Origin: Providencia alcalifaciens
GTDB taxonomy: Bacteria; Pseudomonadota; Gammaproteobacteria; Enterobacterales; Enterobacteriaceae
Direction of reading: 5' to 3'
DNA: 64,000 nucleotides
Assembly (NCBI RefSeq): GCF_915403165.1
Contig: NZ_OU659204.1
Location: 992,001-1,056,000, forward strand
Under the pieces are notes generated by a model. It saw nothing but the letters and a program-made list of their open reading frames with translations. It ran no database searches and was not told the origin of the DNA. The position numbers and the translations under genes were made by a program. Shown piece after piece: positions 1 through 8,674 of the stretch (the first letter of the stretch is position 1; the number at the start of each line of letters is the position of its first letter).

Positions 1-542
1 AAGCGACAACCGGCGCAACTGCAATGGAGCACTTACATGCTCAGTCAGAACAGCTTTCTGCAATTGCTCACCTATTAAAAGGTGATGCAAATAGCCTAGT
101 TGAGAAAGTTAAAGCTGCATTGGATAAATCACGAAATCTTGAAAAAGAGATTTTGCAATTAAAAGATCAGCAAGCCTCTCAAGAAAGTGCTTCACTAGGT
201 AGTAAAGCGAAAGATGTTAAAGGTATCAAACTATTAGTTAGTCAATTAAGCGATACGGATCCTAAACTATTGAGAACAATGGTCGATGATCTAAAAAATC
301 AGCTGAAATCGGCGATTATCGTGCTTTCAACCACAAGTGGTGATAAAGTCAGTATAATTGTTGGTGTGACTAATGATTTGACTGCTAAAATTAAAGCAGG
401 TGATTTGGTATCCTATGTTGCAGGACAAGTAGGCGGTAAAGGTGGCGGTCGACCAGACATGGCGATGGCTGGAGGTACTGACGTAAGCGCATTACCAACA
501 GCGATGGAAAGTGTCGAACAATGGGTTGATTCTAAACTGTAA
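1..542 (+). CDS. alaS: Alanyl-tRNA synthetase, C-terminal part (5' truncated by window edge)
   Basis: Only the last ~180 residues of AlaRS are present; the frame is open from base 3 to the TAA at 540-542. The enzyme charges tRNA-Ala in the cytoplasm. What is visible is a coiled-coil stretch rich in Lys/Glu (about residues 30-60 of the fragment) and then the C-terminal C-Ala/DHHA1 domain, with the typical glycine-rich [11 protein letters not shown] segment near the end. Sequence and position next to csrA match E. coli alaS. The internal ATG at 24 is not the start. The catalytic and editing domains lie outside the window. Confidence 0.97.
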   Translation, partial: ATTGATAMEHLHAQSEQLSAIAHLLKGDANSLVEKVKAALDKSRNLEKEILQLKDQQASQESASLGSKAKDVKGIKLLVSQLSDTDPKLLRTMVDDLKNQLKSAIIVLSTTSGDKVSIIVGVTNDLTAKIKAGDLVSYVAGQVGGKGGGRPDMAMAGGTDVSALPTAMESVEQWVDSKL

Positions 543-550
543 TTGCTGTG

Positions 551-578
551 AAGTTACCCCATTTTAGTGGGGTAACTT
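551..578 (+). terminator. Stem-loop after alaS
   Basis: A perfect 10-bp stem (551-560 with 569-578) and an 8-nt loop lie 8 bases after the alaS stop codon. The U-tract behind it is short, so the hairpin is clear but terminator strength is uncertain. Confidence 0.7.
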
Positions 579-720
579 TAATCTGTTGCAGCATTGTTAA
601 TATGTTGCCGGTAGTGTTATATTTTGCTTGTAAATAATTAGAATTATTGCCTTGATGGCATCAATGCTTTAGGTGAATGTCATTGCTTTACGTTTTCACG
701 GTGTGTGATGGACAATAGCG

Positions 721-767
721 GGGAATACCTAGAGACCCGACTCTTTTAATATTTCAAGGAGCAAAGA
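721..767 (+). promoter_or_regulatory. csrA leader with GGA motif in the ribosome binding site
   Basis: The AAGGAG Shine-Dalgarno sequence at 756-761 contains a GGA triplet, the core of CsrA binding sites. The stretch from AGAGACCCGAC onward looks nearly identical to the E. coli csrA leader. In E. coli, CsrA binds its own leader and blocks translation; the same autoregulation is inferred here. Promoters upstream (about 580-720) were not assigned. Confidence 0.6.
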
Positions 768-953
768 ATGCTTATTCTGACTCGTCGAGTTGGTGAAACA
801 CTCATGATAGGCGATGAGGTAACAGTGACCGTATTGGGCGTAAAAGGCAACCAAGTACGTATTGGTGTTAATGCCCCAAAAGAAGTTTCTGTTCACCGTG
901 AAGAAATTTATCAACGGATCCAGGCCGAAAAGACTCAACCAGACAATCAATAA
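768..953 (+). CDS. csrA: Carbon storage regulator CsrA
   Basis: This 61-residue RNA-binding dimer binds GGA motifs in mRNA leaders and controls glycogen, motility and biofilm genes after transcription. The sequence starts with the family signature [10 protein letters not shown] and contains the [17 protein letters not shown] block that builds the RNA-binding face. Length equals that of E. coli CsrA. The start is fixed by AAGGAG 6 bases upstream. It sits between alaS and the tRNA-Ser/Arg cluster, as in E. coli. A minus-strand reading frame across it has no family features and was discarded. Confidence 0.98.
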   Translation: MLILTRRVGETLMIGDEVTVTVLGVKGNQVRIGVNAPKEVSVHREEIYQRIQAEKTQPDNQ

Positions 954-961
954 TAATGAAT

Positions 962-1014
962 AAGCGTCCAGTGAGTTATCACACAGCAATAATGGGCGCT
1001 TGTCTTTCTCTTTT
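962..1014 (+). terminator. Probable csrA terminator
   Basis: A 9-bp stem containing one G-T pair (962-970 with 993-1001) is followed by a T-rich tract running to about 1014. Confidence 0.55.
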
Positions 1015-1391
1015 TTATCTTTATTCACTTCCTAATCTTTCTAATCTTTAATTGGCTTAACACATTATGTTAGTGTTGAGCATTATCTCTTTGAATGAAT
1101 CCGCCTTTCTTTCTGTGCTATTTTTATACTGCTAAGCTACACGCTATCAACTTTCTTTATTTTTTCCTGAATTTTTTATAGTAAGAGTGAAGATAATAAA
1201 AGGGCAAAAAAGCACGGAAACATTGCTTTTTCGGTGTTAAACTAATCATCTTGCTTGTGAAATGTGCAAACGATCATTGGAATGCAAAAAGTTTGGAAAA
1301 ATTGTTTGACTTCTAAGTCTAGGAAAGTAATATGTGCGCCACACAGAGACGAGATGTTTAAACAAAAACAAATCGTATGTGACTAAAATAT
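1015..1391. other. A+T-rich spacer between csrA and the tRNA cluster
   Basis: About 380 bases with no convincing gene. The only readable element is the tRNA promoter at its right end (1306-1333). In E. coli no protein gene lies here either. Confidence 0.6.
1306..1333 (+). promoter_or_regulatory. Promoter of the tRNA-Ser/Arg cluster
   Basis: A TTGACT -35 (1306-1311), 16-bp spacer and TAATAT -10 (1328-1333) are followed by a G+C-rich discriminator (GTGCGCC), typical of growth-rate and ppGpp-controlled stable RNA promoters. It lies about 50 bases upstream of the tRNA-Ser gene. Confidence 0.65.
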
Positions 1392-1484
1392 GGTGAGGTG
1401 GCCGAGAGGCTGAAGGCGCTCCCCTGCTAAGGGAGTATGCGGTCAAAAGCTGCATCGAGGGTTCGAATCCCTCCCTCACCGCCA
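1392..1484 (+). tRNA. serV: tRNA-Ser (GCT)
   Basis: A 93-nt class II tRNA with a 7-bp acceptor stem (GGTGAGG with CCTCACC at 1474-1480), a long variable arm, anticodon GCT at 1426-1428, GTTCGAATC T-loop and encoded CCA. It corresponds in position and anticodon to E. coli serV. Confidence 0.97.
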
Positions 1485-1495
1485 TTTTAGGCTCT

Positions 1496-1572
1496 GCATC
1501 CGTAGCTCAGCTGGATAGAGTACTCGGCTACGAACCGAGCGGTCGGAGGTTCGAATCCTCCCGGATGCACCA
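1496..1572 (+). tRNA. tRNA-Arg (ACG), copy 1
   Basis: A 77-nt tRNA with acceptor stem GCATCCG/CGGATGC, anticodon ACG at 1530-1532 and encoded CCA. In such tRNAs A34 becomes inosine to read CGU, CGC and CGA. It starts only 11 bases after the tRNA-Ser gene and must be on the same transcript. Confidence 0.97.
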
Positions 1573-1744
1573 TTTTCTACCTTATGAGTAAAGCTGATAG
1601 GGTGATGTTTTAGTTTATAGCGAACTAAAGCAAAAGTAGTTTAGATTTAATATGGTCTTAAAGTTAACAAAATTTATAACCATAAATATTGAAGTAGATT
1701 TTGATTAAGCAGTATTGAGAGAGAAGTACGTATTGCACTAAAAT

Positions 1745-1821
1745 GCATCCGTAGCTCAGCTGGATAGAGTACTCGGCTACGAACCGAGCGGTCGGAGGTT
1801 CGAATCCTCCCGGATGCACCA
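1745..1821 (+). tRNA. tRNA-Arg (ACG), copy 2
   Basis: By eye identical over 77 nt to the copy at 1496-1572, including the encoded CCA. The 172-bp spacer before it holds no gene I can recognise. Confidence 0.97.
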
Positions 1822-1923
1822 TCTCTTAAACATTTCTGTCAGTATCAACAATTCTGTCATCAATTTCATAAATCCAAATTACTGCTGTAGGCATACAGCA
1901 TCGATTGATAATCGACAAATTCT

Positions 1924-2000
1924 GCATCCGTAGCTCAGCTGGATAGAGTACTCGGCTACGAACCGAGCGGTCGGAGGTTCGAATCCTCCCGGATGCACCA
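1924..2000 (+). tRNA. tRNA-Arg (ACG), copy 3
   Basis: Third copy, apparently identical to the other two, separated by a 102-bp spacer. It is the last gene of the cluster and runs straight into a strong terminator. Confidence 0.97.
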
Positions 2001-2008
2001 TCATTAAG

Positions 2009-2037
2009 AAACTCCTCAATCTGAGGAGTTTTTTTTT
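2009..2037 (+). terminator. Terminator of the tRNA cluster
   Basis: A perfect 10-bp stem (2009-2018 with 2022-2031) with a 3-nt loop continues into a run of T. Textbook Rho-independent terminator 9 bases after the last tRNA. Confidence 0.9.
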
Positions 2038-2185
2038 GCCTAAAATCCTAACTTGCTATCTTCTTTCCTTTTCTTTCTGTTTTCTCATCGGGTAAACCAC
2101 ACATCTAGACAGCGACAATTTATGTGATTTAAGCTAAAGTAATCACCTTATTAAAATAAAACTAAATCACAGGCGGGAGGTCGAT

Positions 2186-3745
2186 TTGATCCCGGACGTA
2201 TCAAAAGCGCTCTCATGGTTAGAAGCGCACCCGGAAATTCTCAATGGCATTCAACGCGGTATTGAGCGTGAAACATTACGCGTGACACCTCAAGGTGCGT
2301 TAGCCGAGACATTACATTCAGATGAGCTGGGGAAAGCCCTTACCCATAAATGGATCACCACGGATTTTGCGGAATCCTTACTTGAATTTATTACTCCTGT
2401 AGATAAAAGCATTAGCCACAACTTGGCTTTTTTGCGAGATCTGCATCGCTATACGGCACGTCATTTACACGATGAAAGAATGTGGCCGTTAAGTATGCCT
2501 TGCTTTATTGCAAGTGAAGATAAGATCACACTAGCGCAATACGGTAGCTCCAATGTGGGGCAGTTTAAAACGCTGTATCGCGAAGGGTTAAAAAACCGCT
2601 ATGGGGCATTAATGCAAACCATCGCGGGCGTTCACTATAACTTCTCATTTCCAATCGAGTTTTGGAAAGCGTGGGCGGGTGTTGAAGACGCAGAAAGCGG
2701 AAAGGAAAAAATTTCTGAAGGCTATTTACGTCTAATCAGAAACTACTATCGCTTTGGTTGGGTGATCCCATACTTATTTGGCGCATCTCCCGCTATTTGC
2801 GGCTCTTTTTTGAAGAACAGAGAAACCTCACTGAATTTCAATAAAACTGAGTGCGGTACTTATTACCTGCCTTATGCAACTTCATTGAGAATGAGTGATT
2901 TAGGTTACACCAATAAATCTCAGAGTGATTTAAATATTACGTTTAACCACCTTGACGAATATGTGGAAAATCTGAAGAAAGCCATTCATAAGCCTTCCGC
3001 TGAGTTTGAAAAGCTGGGCGTGAAAAAAGATGGTAAATACGTTCAGTTGAACACTAATGTGCTACAGATCGAGAACGAGCTGTATGCGCCAATTCGTCCA
3101 AAGCGTGTACCTCAAGGTAACGAATCGCCTTCTGATGCTTTATTACGTGGCGGTATCGAATATATTGAAGTTCGCTCCCTCGATATCAATCCATTTAGTC
3201 CGATTGGTGTTAACGAAACTCAAGCCCGCTTTGTGGACTTGTTCCTGATTTGGTGTGTACTTGCAGATGCTCCTGAAATGAATGTTCAAGAGTTGGATTG
3301 CTGCCGCAAAAATTGGAACCGGGTTATCCTTGAAGGTCGCAAGCCGGAGCAGGTGATTGGCTTTGGTTGTGGTAGCGAGCTCAAACCATTGGTCGAAGTG
3401 GGACAAACACTGTTTAAGGATCTGATCCGTGTGGCTGAAGTTTTAGATACCTGCTGTGATGCCAAATACAAAGATGTGTGTCATCAGTTTGTCGCCATGT
3501 TTGAAGATCCAAACTTGACCTATTCAGCGCTGGTGATGGACGAAATGCTGGAAAAAGGTATCGGTGGCTATGGGTTAGAATTAGCTGAAAAATATTATCA
3601 GCAGTTAATTAATGAACCTTATGAAGTGATCACTGAAGAACAGTTTGAACAAGCACGTTTGGCTTCAATTGAGAAGCAGAAGCGAATGGAGCAAGATCAG
3701 AGCGAAAGCTTTGAAGAGTATCTTAAGATCCACGCAGGACGCTAA
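2186..3745 (+). CDS. gshA: Glutamate-cysteine ligase GshA
   Basis: Catalyses the ATP-dependent joining of L-glutamate and L-cysteine, the first and rate-limiting step of glutathione synthesis. The 519 residues align end to end with the E. coli proteobacterial-type enzyme, including [13 protein letters not shown] near the N-terminus and the block around [13 protein letters not shown]. The start is a TTG, as I recall for E. coli gshA; GGGAGG at 2175-2180 sits 5 bases before it and the N-terminus matches from that codon. It lies between the tRNA-Arg cluster and luxS as in E. coli, but the E. coli neighbour yqaB is absent. Its 3' end abuts the micA terminator hairpin. Confidence 0.97.
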   Translation: MIPDVSKALSWLEAHPEILNGIQRGIERETLRVTPQGALAETLHSDELGKALTHKWITTDFAESLLEFITPVDKSISHNLAFLRDLHRYTARHLHDERMWPLSMPCFIASEDKITLAQYGSSNVGQFKTLYREGLKNRYGALMQTIAGVHYNFSFPIEFWKAWAGVEDAESGKEKISEGYLRLIRNYYRFGWVIPYLFGASPAICGSFLKNRETSLNFNKTECGTYYLPYATSLRMSDLGYTNKSQSDLNITFNHLDEYVENLKKAIHKPSAEFEKLGVKKDGKYVQLNTNVLQIENELYAPIRPKRVPQGNESPSDALLRGGIEYIEVRSLDINPFSPIGVNETQARFVDLFLIWCVLADAPEMNVQELDCCRKNWNRVILEGRKPEQVIGFGCGSELKPLVEVGQTLFKDLIRVAEVLDTCCDAKYKDVCHQFVAMFEDPNLTYSALVMDEMLEKGIGGYGLELAEKYYQQLINEPYEVITEEQFEQARLASIEKQKRMEQDQSESFEEYLKIHAGR

Positions 3746-3748
3746 AAG

Positions 3749-3824
3749 AAAATGGCCACAACGAGGTGGCCAAATAAAAAAATCTTTTAAAGAATTAGGG
3801 ATGATAACAATTTGCGCGTCTTTC
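3749..3824 (-). ncRNA. micA: MicA small regulatory RNA
   Basis: On the minus strand the sequence begins GAAAGACGCGC, carries TTATCATCCCT in the unpaired 5' region, then an A/T-rich stretch, and ends in a 7-bp GGCCAC-type hairpin (3753-3759 with 3766-3772) followed by TTTT. This matches my recollection of E. coli MicA in start, pairing region, terminator and length (about 72-76 nt), and in its place between gshA and luxS, antisense to both. In E. coli, MicA is sigma-E dependent, works with Hfq and represses ompA when the outer membrane is stressed. The exact ends are inferred by analogy. Confidence 0.9.
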
Positions 3825-3829
3825 ATATA

Positions 3830-3858
3830 TTAAGACTCTGCATTTTTGGATTAGTTTC
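3830..3858 (-). promoter_or_regulatory. Sigma-E promoter of micA
   Basis: Read on the minus strand: GAAACTA (3852-3858, 5 of 7 to the GGAACTT consensus), a 16-bp spacer, then TCTTAA (3830-3835), which fits the TCnAA -10. The first base of micA follows 6 bases later. The spacing is right for sigma-E. Confidence 0.75.
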
Positions 3859-3902
3859 ATTTTTTTCAAAATTATTTTTTTTATTTTTATGGAGGTCATG
3901 AA

Positions 3903-4418
3903 ATGCCGTTATTAGACAGTTTTACTGTGGATCATACGCGTATGGCTGCTCCTGCTGTTCGTGTAGCGAAAACGATGACAACGCCTCATGGGGACACTAT
4001 CACCGTATTCGATTTACGCTTTACAGTTCCAAATAAAGAAGCAATGACAGAAAAAGGAACACATACCCTAGAGCACCTTTTTGCTGGCTTCATGCGAGAT
4101 CATCTTAATGGTAACGGTGTTGAAATTATCGACATTTCGCCAATGGGATGCCGTACAGGCTTCTATATGAGCTTGATTGGTCAACCGGATGAACAACGTG
4201 TTGCAAAATCCTGGAAGGCCGCTATGCAGGATGTGCTGCATGTGCAAGACCAAAATAAGATCCCAGAGCTTAATGTGTACCAATGCGGTACTTACATGAT
4301 GCACTCTCTTGAAGAAGCCCAGCAAATTGCTCGAAGTGTGCTTGCGAAGGATATTCTCGTTAATAAAAACGATGAACTTGCATTGCCTGAAGAAAAGCTT
4401 GCCCAGCTTCACGTTTAG
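3903..4418 (+). CDS. luxS: S-ribosylhomocysteine lyase LuxS
   Basis: Cleaves S-ribosylhomocysteine to homocysteine and DPD, the precursor of autoinducer 2, in the activated methyl cycle. It has 171 residues, the usual length. The metal-binding HxxEH motif is at His54/Glu57/His58, the catalytic Cys is in MGCRTGF (Cys83), and the third metal ligand is Cys128 in YQCGTY. A strong GGAGGT at 3891-3896 fixes the start. Its 5' leader is overlapped by the divergent micA promoter region, as in E. coli. A bidirectional terminator follows. Confidence 0.98.
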   Translation: MPLLDSFTVDHTRMAAPAVRVAKTMTTPHGDTITVFDLRFTVPNKEAMTEKGTHTLEHLFAGFMRDHLNGNGVEIIDISPMGCRTGFYMSLIGQPDEQRVAKSWKAAMQDVLHVQDQNKIPELNVYQCGTYMMHSLEEAQQIARSVLAKDILVNKNDELALPEEKLAQLHV

Positions 4419-4437
4419 TTGTTGAAAAAAACAGACT

Positions 4438-4487
4438 AAAAAGCCTTAAAATCACAGATCAATTGATCAGGTTTTTAAGGCTTTTTT
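4438..4487. terminator. Bidirectional terminator between luxS and corB
   Basis: An A-run plus AAGCCTTAAAA pairs with TTTTAAGGCTT plus a T-run, a stem of more than 11 bp with T-tracts when read on either strand. It sits between convergent luxS and corB. Confidence 0.85.
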
Positions 4488-4502
4488 CTTTGAAATGAAT
4501 AA

Positions 4503-5789
4503 TTAAAACTCAGGAACTTGTGAGTCAAAACCGAGTGGGGTGATTTTTACCTGCTTGATAATATTATCGTTGATCACTAAAACTTCGATAACATAGTGAC
4601 CAATAACAATTTGTTCTTCAGGCTGTGGAATATCACCTAATACCTCTAAAACCATCCCATTAACGGTTCTAGGACCATCAATAGGGAGGTTCCAATCAAA
4701 TGCTTTATTTAGGTCACGAATGTTTGCTGTTCCATCCACAAGGACGCTACCGTCGCTCTGAGGCATGACTTCTTCAGCCAGAGAAGGCGACATTGACGTT
4801 GTGAAGTCACCGACAATTTCTTCTAAAATATCTTCCACAGTGATCAAACCTTGGATCTCGCCATATTCATCAACGATGATGCCAAGCTTCTCTTTTTTAT
4901 GCTGGAAATTAACTAACTGAACGTTGAGTGGCGTACTATTGGGAATGAAATAGATACTATCGGCGGCTTTGATTAAATTCTGTTTGTTAAACTCGCGTTT
5001 TTCTACCATCAATCGATAAGCTTCTCGCACACGCAAAATACCAATCAAATCATCCAGAGAATCACGATACAGGACAATACGTCCATGAGGGGAGTGGGTG
5101 AGCTGCCTAACAATCGACTTCCAATCATCATTAATATCGATCCCCACAATTTCATTACGTGGCAGCATAATATCGCCAACGGTGACTTTGTCTAAATCAA
5201 GAATCGAAATCAGCATATCTTGATTACGGCGGCTTAGCTTGTTTTTGGACTCATGAACAATGGTGCGTAACTCTTCTTTGTTGACTGCATCATTACGAGT
5301 GTTTGAGACTTTTATCCCACAGCAGCGCATAAAAAGGGCGGAAATAGTATTAAACGCCCACACGACAGGTAACATGATTTTTTGCAGTGGCGTAAGAATA
5401 AAGCTACTAGGGAAGGCAATACGCTCTGGGTACAGTGCCGCGATGGTTTTTGGCATCACTTCTGCAAATAACAAAATAACAAATGTGAGCACACCAGTTG
5501 CAATGGCGACACCCATATTGCCATATAAGCGTATTCCAATAATGGTCGCGAGAGCAGAGGCAACAATATTGATTAGGTTGTTACCAATCAATACTAAACC
5601 TAGTAAGCGGTCGGGATGGCGCAGTAGTTTTTCAACGCGGATAGCGGAGCGATTACCTTGTTTCGCTAAATGTTTTAACCGATAACGGTTCAACGTCATC
5701 ATACTGGTTTCTGACGCTGAAAAATAAGCGGATAAAAAAATTAAAACAATCAGTATGATGATTAGAGTACCAGTAGATACTTCATCCAA
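4503..5789 (-). CDS. corB: CorB/HlyC-CorC family membrane protein (YfjD-like)
   Basis: An inner-membrane CNNM/CorB-type protein of 428 residues, linked in enterobacteria to Mg2+/Co2+ efflux; the transported ion is not proven. Order: DUF21 transmembrane domain (about 1-170, with SAYFSASETSMM near the start), paired CBS domains (about 200-320, DIMLPRNEI and EYGEIQGLITVEDILEEIVGD), and a C-terminal CorC/HlyC domain (about 335-420). The start is TTG at 5787-5789 with AAGGA 8 bases upstream; no in-frame ATG would preserve the N-terminus. It follows ypjD with a 45-bp gap, as in E. coli. Confidence 0.9.
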   Translation of the reverse strand: MDEVSTGTLIIILIVLIFLSAYFSASETSMMTLNRYRLKHLAKQGNRSAIRVEKLLRHPDRLLGLVLIGNNLINIVASALATIIGIRLYGNMGVAIATGVLTFVILLFAEVMPKTIAALYPERIAFPSSFILTPLQKIMLPVVWAFNTISALFMRCCGIKVSNTRNDAVNKEELRTIVHESKNKLSRRNQDMLISILDLDKVTVGDIMLPRNEIVGIDINDDWKSIVRQLTHSPHGRIVLYRDSLDDLIGILRVREAYRLMVEKREFNKQNLIKAADSIYFIPNSTPLNVQLVNFQHKKEKLGIIVDEYGEIQGLITVEDILEEIVGDFTTSMSPSLAEEVMPQSDGSVLVDGTANIRDLNKAFDWNLPIDGPRTVNGMVLEVLGDIPQPEEQIVIGHYVIEVLVINDNIIKQVKITPLGFDSQVPEF

Positions 5790-5834
5790 AACAAGGTTCC
5801 TTATTGATAACGGTCGTTTAAGACTAAAATGGCG

Positions 5835-6626
5835 TTACACCATGGTTAATTGCTGAATTAATCGATTACCAAAAAACGCTAAGGTAAGGATAAGTGAACC
5901 GCCCACATGGAAAAAGAGGACGCGTTTGCCTCGCCATCCACCATGAAAATGTCCCCACAGCAAAATAACGTAAACAAACCAAGCAATGACGGAGAGTACG
6001 GATTTGTGGATATTTTCTTTATCAAAGATGTTATCCATATAAATGAAGCCCGTACACAGCGTTAAGGTCAAGAGAATGACACCAACCTGAGTGACGTGAA
6101 ACATTTTGCGCTCAATGACCATCATTGGCGGCATATCAGGGCTAAATTTCAGAATTTTGTTTTTAAGTTGGTAGTCAATAATGGCGACTTGAAACGCATA
6201 TAATGCCGCGATAAGCAACGTAGCATAGCTTAATAATGCTAAGCCAATATGGACAAATAATGGAGTGCTTGCCTCTAAATGAGTAATAAACTCACCAGGC
6301 ATAATCGTAGATAAAGTCAGGTTAATAATCGCGAAACTATACACAATAGGGGTTAAGTACCACGCACGCCCTAAATAAGAAACCACCGTCATAATTAAAC
6401 ACATTAAGAGACTGACAGAGGAACCTAAATTTAAGAGGGTGAGATTTTGCCCGCTGGCTTCACTAAAAATTTGTAATTTCAAAGTGATTGCGTGAGTAAC
6501 CATCGCCACGATAGCTAATAAAATAGCCAATCGACGATAAAGAGCTTGCTTGCGCACTTGTCCGGGAACGATCAGCAGCAGACTGACCATGTATGTACAA
6601 ACTGCTATGACTGCAAATACGGGCAT
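5835..6626 (-). CDS. ypjD: Inner-membrane protein YpjD, CcsA/cytochrome c assembly family
   Basis: 263 residues, almost entirely hydrophobic, with about eight predicted membrane helices. The C-terminal region keeps the conserved aromatic/histidine segment WGHFHGGWRGKR seen in the CcsA-like family. Haem-handling relatives act in cytochrome c maturation, but for YpjD the role is unclear; it has been grouped with corB by position and linked to cobalt resistance. It is probably the first gene of a ypjD-corB unit and is divergent from ffh. The function is family-level only. Confidence 0.85.
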   Translation of the reverse strand: MPVFAVIAVCTYMVSLLLIVPGQVRKQALYRRLAILLAIVAMVTHAITLKLQIFSEASGQNLTLLNLGSSVSLLMCLIMTVVSYLGRAWYLTPIVYSFAIINLTLSTIMPGEFITHLEASTPLFVHIGLALLSYATLLIAALYAFQVAIIDYQLKNKILKFSPDMPPMMVIERKMFHVTQVGVILLTLTLCTGFIYMDNIFDKENIHKSVLSVIAWFVYVILLWGHFHGGWRGKRVLFFHVGGSLILTLAFFGNRLIQQLTMV

Positions 6627-6908
6627 AGTATAGTGTCGTTATTCATTTTAAGTGGATAGTAATTAACTAGTATAACCCGTGCAAGTGTAGGCTCCAACTA
6701 TTGGTATGATGTATCGCTGTATATTCTTTACTAATCGCTTATTTAGGCTAACTAAACGAAGCAGCGAAACCCCATCAAGTGTGATACAATCGGCGACCAA
6801 CACAGCGTTGAATTGTGCCGTGGCTATCTTAGTTTGCCCTTGAAATACAGCGCGCGAGTAACCAAATAAGGCTACATATAGGCCCATAACAGAATTGAGC
6901 TAAGACAC

Positions 6909-8270
6909 ATGTTTGATAATTTAACTGACAGACTATCGCGCACTTTGCGCAATATCAGCGGGCGTGGACGTCTGACTGATGACAATATTAAAGATACATT
7001 ACGCGAAGTTCGCATGGCGTTACTGGAAGCTGATGTTGCTTTGCCAGTCGTCCGTGAATTTATTCAAAAAGTCAAAGAAAGCGCTGTTGGTCAAGACGTT
7101 AATAAAAGCCTAACACCGGGTCAAGAGTTCATTAAAATTGTTCAAAATGAACTGACCCGCGCAATGGGTGAAGAAAATCACCAGCTGAATTTATCTGCTC
7201 AGCCACCGGCTGTTGTGTTGATGGCAGGTTTGCAAGGTGCGGGTAAAACAACCAGCGTTGCAAAACTGGGTAAGCTGTTAAAAGAAAAGCAAAAGAAAAA
7301 AGTCTTAGTCGTTTCTGCCGACGTTTATCGCCCTGCGGCGATCAAACAGTTAGAAACCTTAGCACAGGCGGTTGGCGTTGATTTCTTCCCATCTGAAGTG
7401 CAAGAAAAGCCAGCGGCAATTGTTCAAAAAGCTTTAAAACACGCACAATTACAATTCTACGATGTATTGTTAGTGGATACCGCCGGCCGCTTACACGTTG
7501 ATGAAGCGATGATGGAAGAGATCCAAGAAGTTCATCGTATTATCAATCCAGTTGAAACCTTGTTTGTGGTCGATGCCATGACGGGGCAAGATGCGGCAAA
7601 CACAGCGAAAGCCTTTAATGAAGCATTACCATTAACCGGGATTGTCTTGACCAAGGTTGACGGTGATGCGCGTGGTGGTGCTGCATTATCTATCCGCTCT
7701 ATTACAGGTAAGCCAATCAAATTCTTAGGGGTTGGTGAAAAAACTGACGCCCTTGAGCCATTCCATCCTGAGCGCGTGGCTTCACGTATTTTAGGTATGG
7801 GGGATGTGTTATCTCTGATTGAAGAGATTGAACACAAAGTTGACCGTGATGAAGCAGAGAAGTTAGCGAAAAAGCTGAAAACAGGGGATACCTTTGATTT
7901 CAATGACTTCTTAAACCAGCTAAAACAGATGCGTAATATGGGCGGAATGACTAGCATGCTGAGTAAGATGCCAGGTATGTCCCAGTTACCGGATGCGGTT
8001 AAATCCCAAATGGATGACAAAATTACCATCCGTATGGAAGCGATGATCCAGTCCATGACGCGTAAAGAGCGCGAAAAACCAGAGATTATCAAAGGATCGC
8101 GTAAACGTCGTATTGCTGCGGGTTCTGGAACCACAGTACAAGAGGTTAATAAACTCTTAAAACAGTTTGATGATATGCAGCGCATGATGAAAAAGATGAA
8201 AAAAGGCGGTCTCGCCAAGATGATGCGCGGCATGAAGGGTATGATGCCTCCGGGTTTCCCGGGGCGTTAA
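6909..8270 (+). CDS. ffh: Signal recognition particle protein Ffh
   Basis: The 453-residue SRP54 homologue binds 4.5S RNA and signal sequences emerging from ribosomes and hands nascent membrane proteins to FtsY. The N domain spans 1-95. The G domain has the P-loop GLQGAGKTT (107-115), DTAGR (about 190) and TKVDGDARGG (about 247). The methionine-rich M domain (about 298-453) ends in the basic Met-rich tail KKMKKGGLAKMMRGMKG. It is divergent from ypjD and upstream of the rpsP operon with its own terminator, as in E. coli. Confidence 0.98.
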   Translation: MFDNLTDRLSRTLRNISGRGRLTDDNIKDTLREVRMALLEADVALPVVREFIQKVKESAVGQDVNKSLTPGQEFIKIVQNELTRAMGEENHQLNLSAQPPAVVLMAGLQGAGKTTSVAKLGKLLKEKQKKKVLVVSADVYRPAAIKQLETLAQAVGVDFFPSEVQEKPAAIVQKALKHAQLQFYDVLLVDTAGRLHVDEAMMEEIQEVHRIINPVETLFVVDAMTGQDAANTAKAFNEALPLTGIVLTKVDGDARGGAALSIRSITGKPIKFLGVGEKTDALEPFHPERVASRILGMGDVLSLIEEIEHKVDRDEAEKLAKKLKTGDTFDFNDFLNQLKQMRNMGGMTSMLSKMPGMSQLPDAVKSQMDDKITIRMEAMIQSMTRKEREKPEIIKGSRKRRIAAGSGTTVQEVNKLLKQFDDMQRMMKKMKKGGLAKMMRGMKGMMPPGFPGR

Positions 8271-8275
8271 GCAAT

Positions 8276-8345
8276 AAAGCCTGAAACAAAAGTGTACTTT
8301 TGATTGATTTTTGCGTCAAAATGAGTAAACTTTTCGGGCTTTTTA
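8276..8345 (+). terminator. ffh terminator
   Basis: An 11-bp stem with one G-T pair (8276-8286 with 8332-8342) closes a long loop that contains a second small AT hairpin; a T-run follows. It separates ffh from rpsP. Confidence 0.7.
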
Positions 8346-8353
8346 TATGACAG

Positions 8354-8381
8354 CCGGACTCTATCCCTCGATGGAGTCTGG
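8354..8381 (+). promoter_or_regulatory. Hairpin in the rpsP leader
   Basis: CCGGACTC (8354-8361) pairs with GAGTCTGG (8374-8381; one G-T pair) around a 12-nt loop. It lies 27 bases before the rpsP start, in the leader of the ribosomal protein operon. The following T-rich stretch could make it an attenuator. Function is not established. Confidence 0.45.
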
Positions 8382-8407
8382 TTGTTTTGTTAACTAATGA
8401 GGATGTT

Positions 8408-8656
8408 ATGGTAACAATTCGTTTATCTCGTGGCGGCGCTAAAAAACGTCCGTTCTACCAAATCGTTGTAACCGATAGCCGCAATGCGCGTGACGGTCGT
8501 TTCATTGAGCGTATCGGTTTCTTCAACCCGATCGCTGCAGGTCAAGCAGAAGAACTGCGTTTAGACCTGGACCGTATTGAGCATTGGGTTGGCTTAGGCG
8601 CAACTGTTTCTGACCGTGTTGCACAACTGGTCAAACAAGCTAAGAAAGTAGCTTAA
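8408..8656 (+). CDS. rpsP: 30S ribosomal protein S16
   Basis: 82 residues, the same length as in E. coli, starting [19 protein letters not shown]16 is an early-binding small-subunit protein that organises the 5' domain of 16S rRNA. ATG 8408 is chosen over an upstream in-frame TTG because GAGG at 8399-8402 is spaced 5 bases from it and the S16 N-terminus starts there. First gene of rpsP-rimM-trmD-rplS. Confidence 0.98.
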   Translation: MVTIRLSRGGAKKRPFYQIVVTDSRNARDGRFIERIGFFNPIAAGQAEELRLDLDRIEHWVGLGATVSDRVAQLVKQAKKVA

Positions 8657-8674
8657 TCTGTCACGGTGGTAACA

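Noticed and set aside
6663..6887. 74-codon minus-strand reading frame between ypjD and ffh
   Set aside because: No family features and no ribosome site; it fills the ffh promoter region and is likely chance.
7532..8233. 233-codon antisense reading frame in ffh
   Set aside because: Shadow of the ffh frame; Ser/Ile-rich composition without domains.
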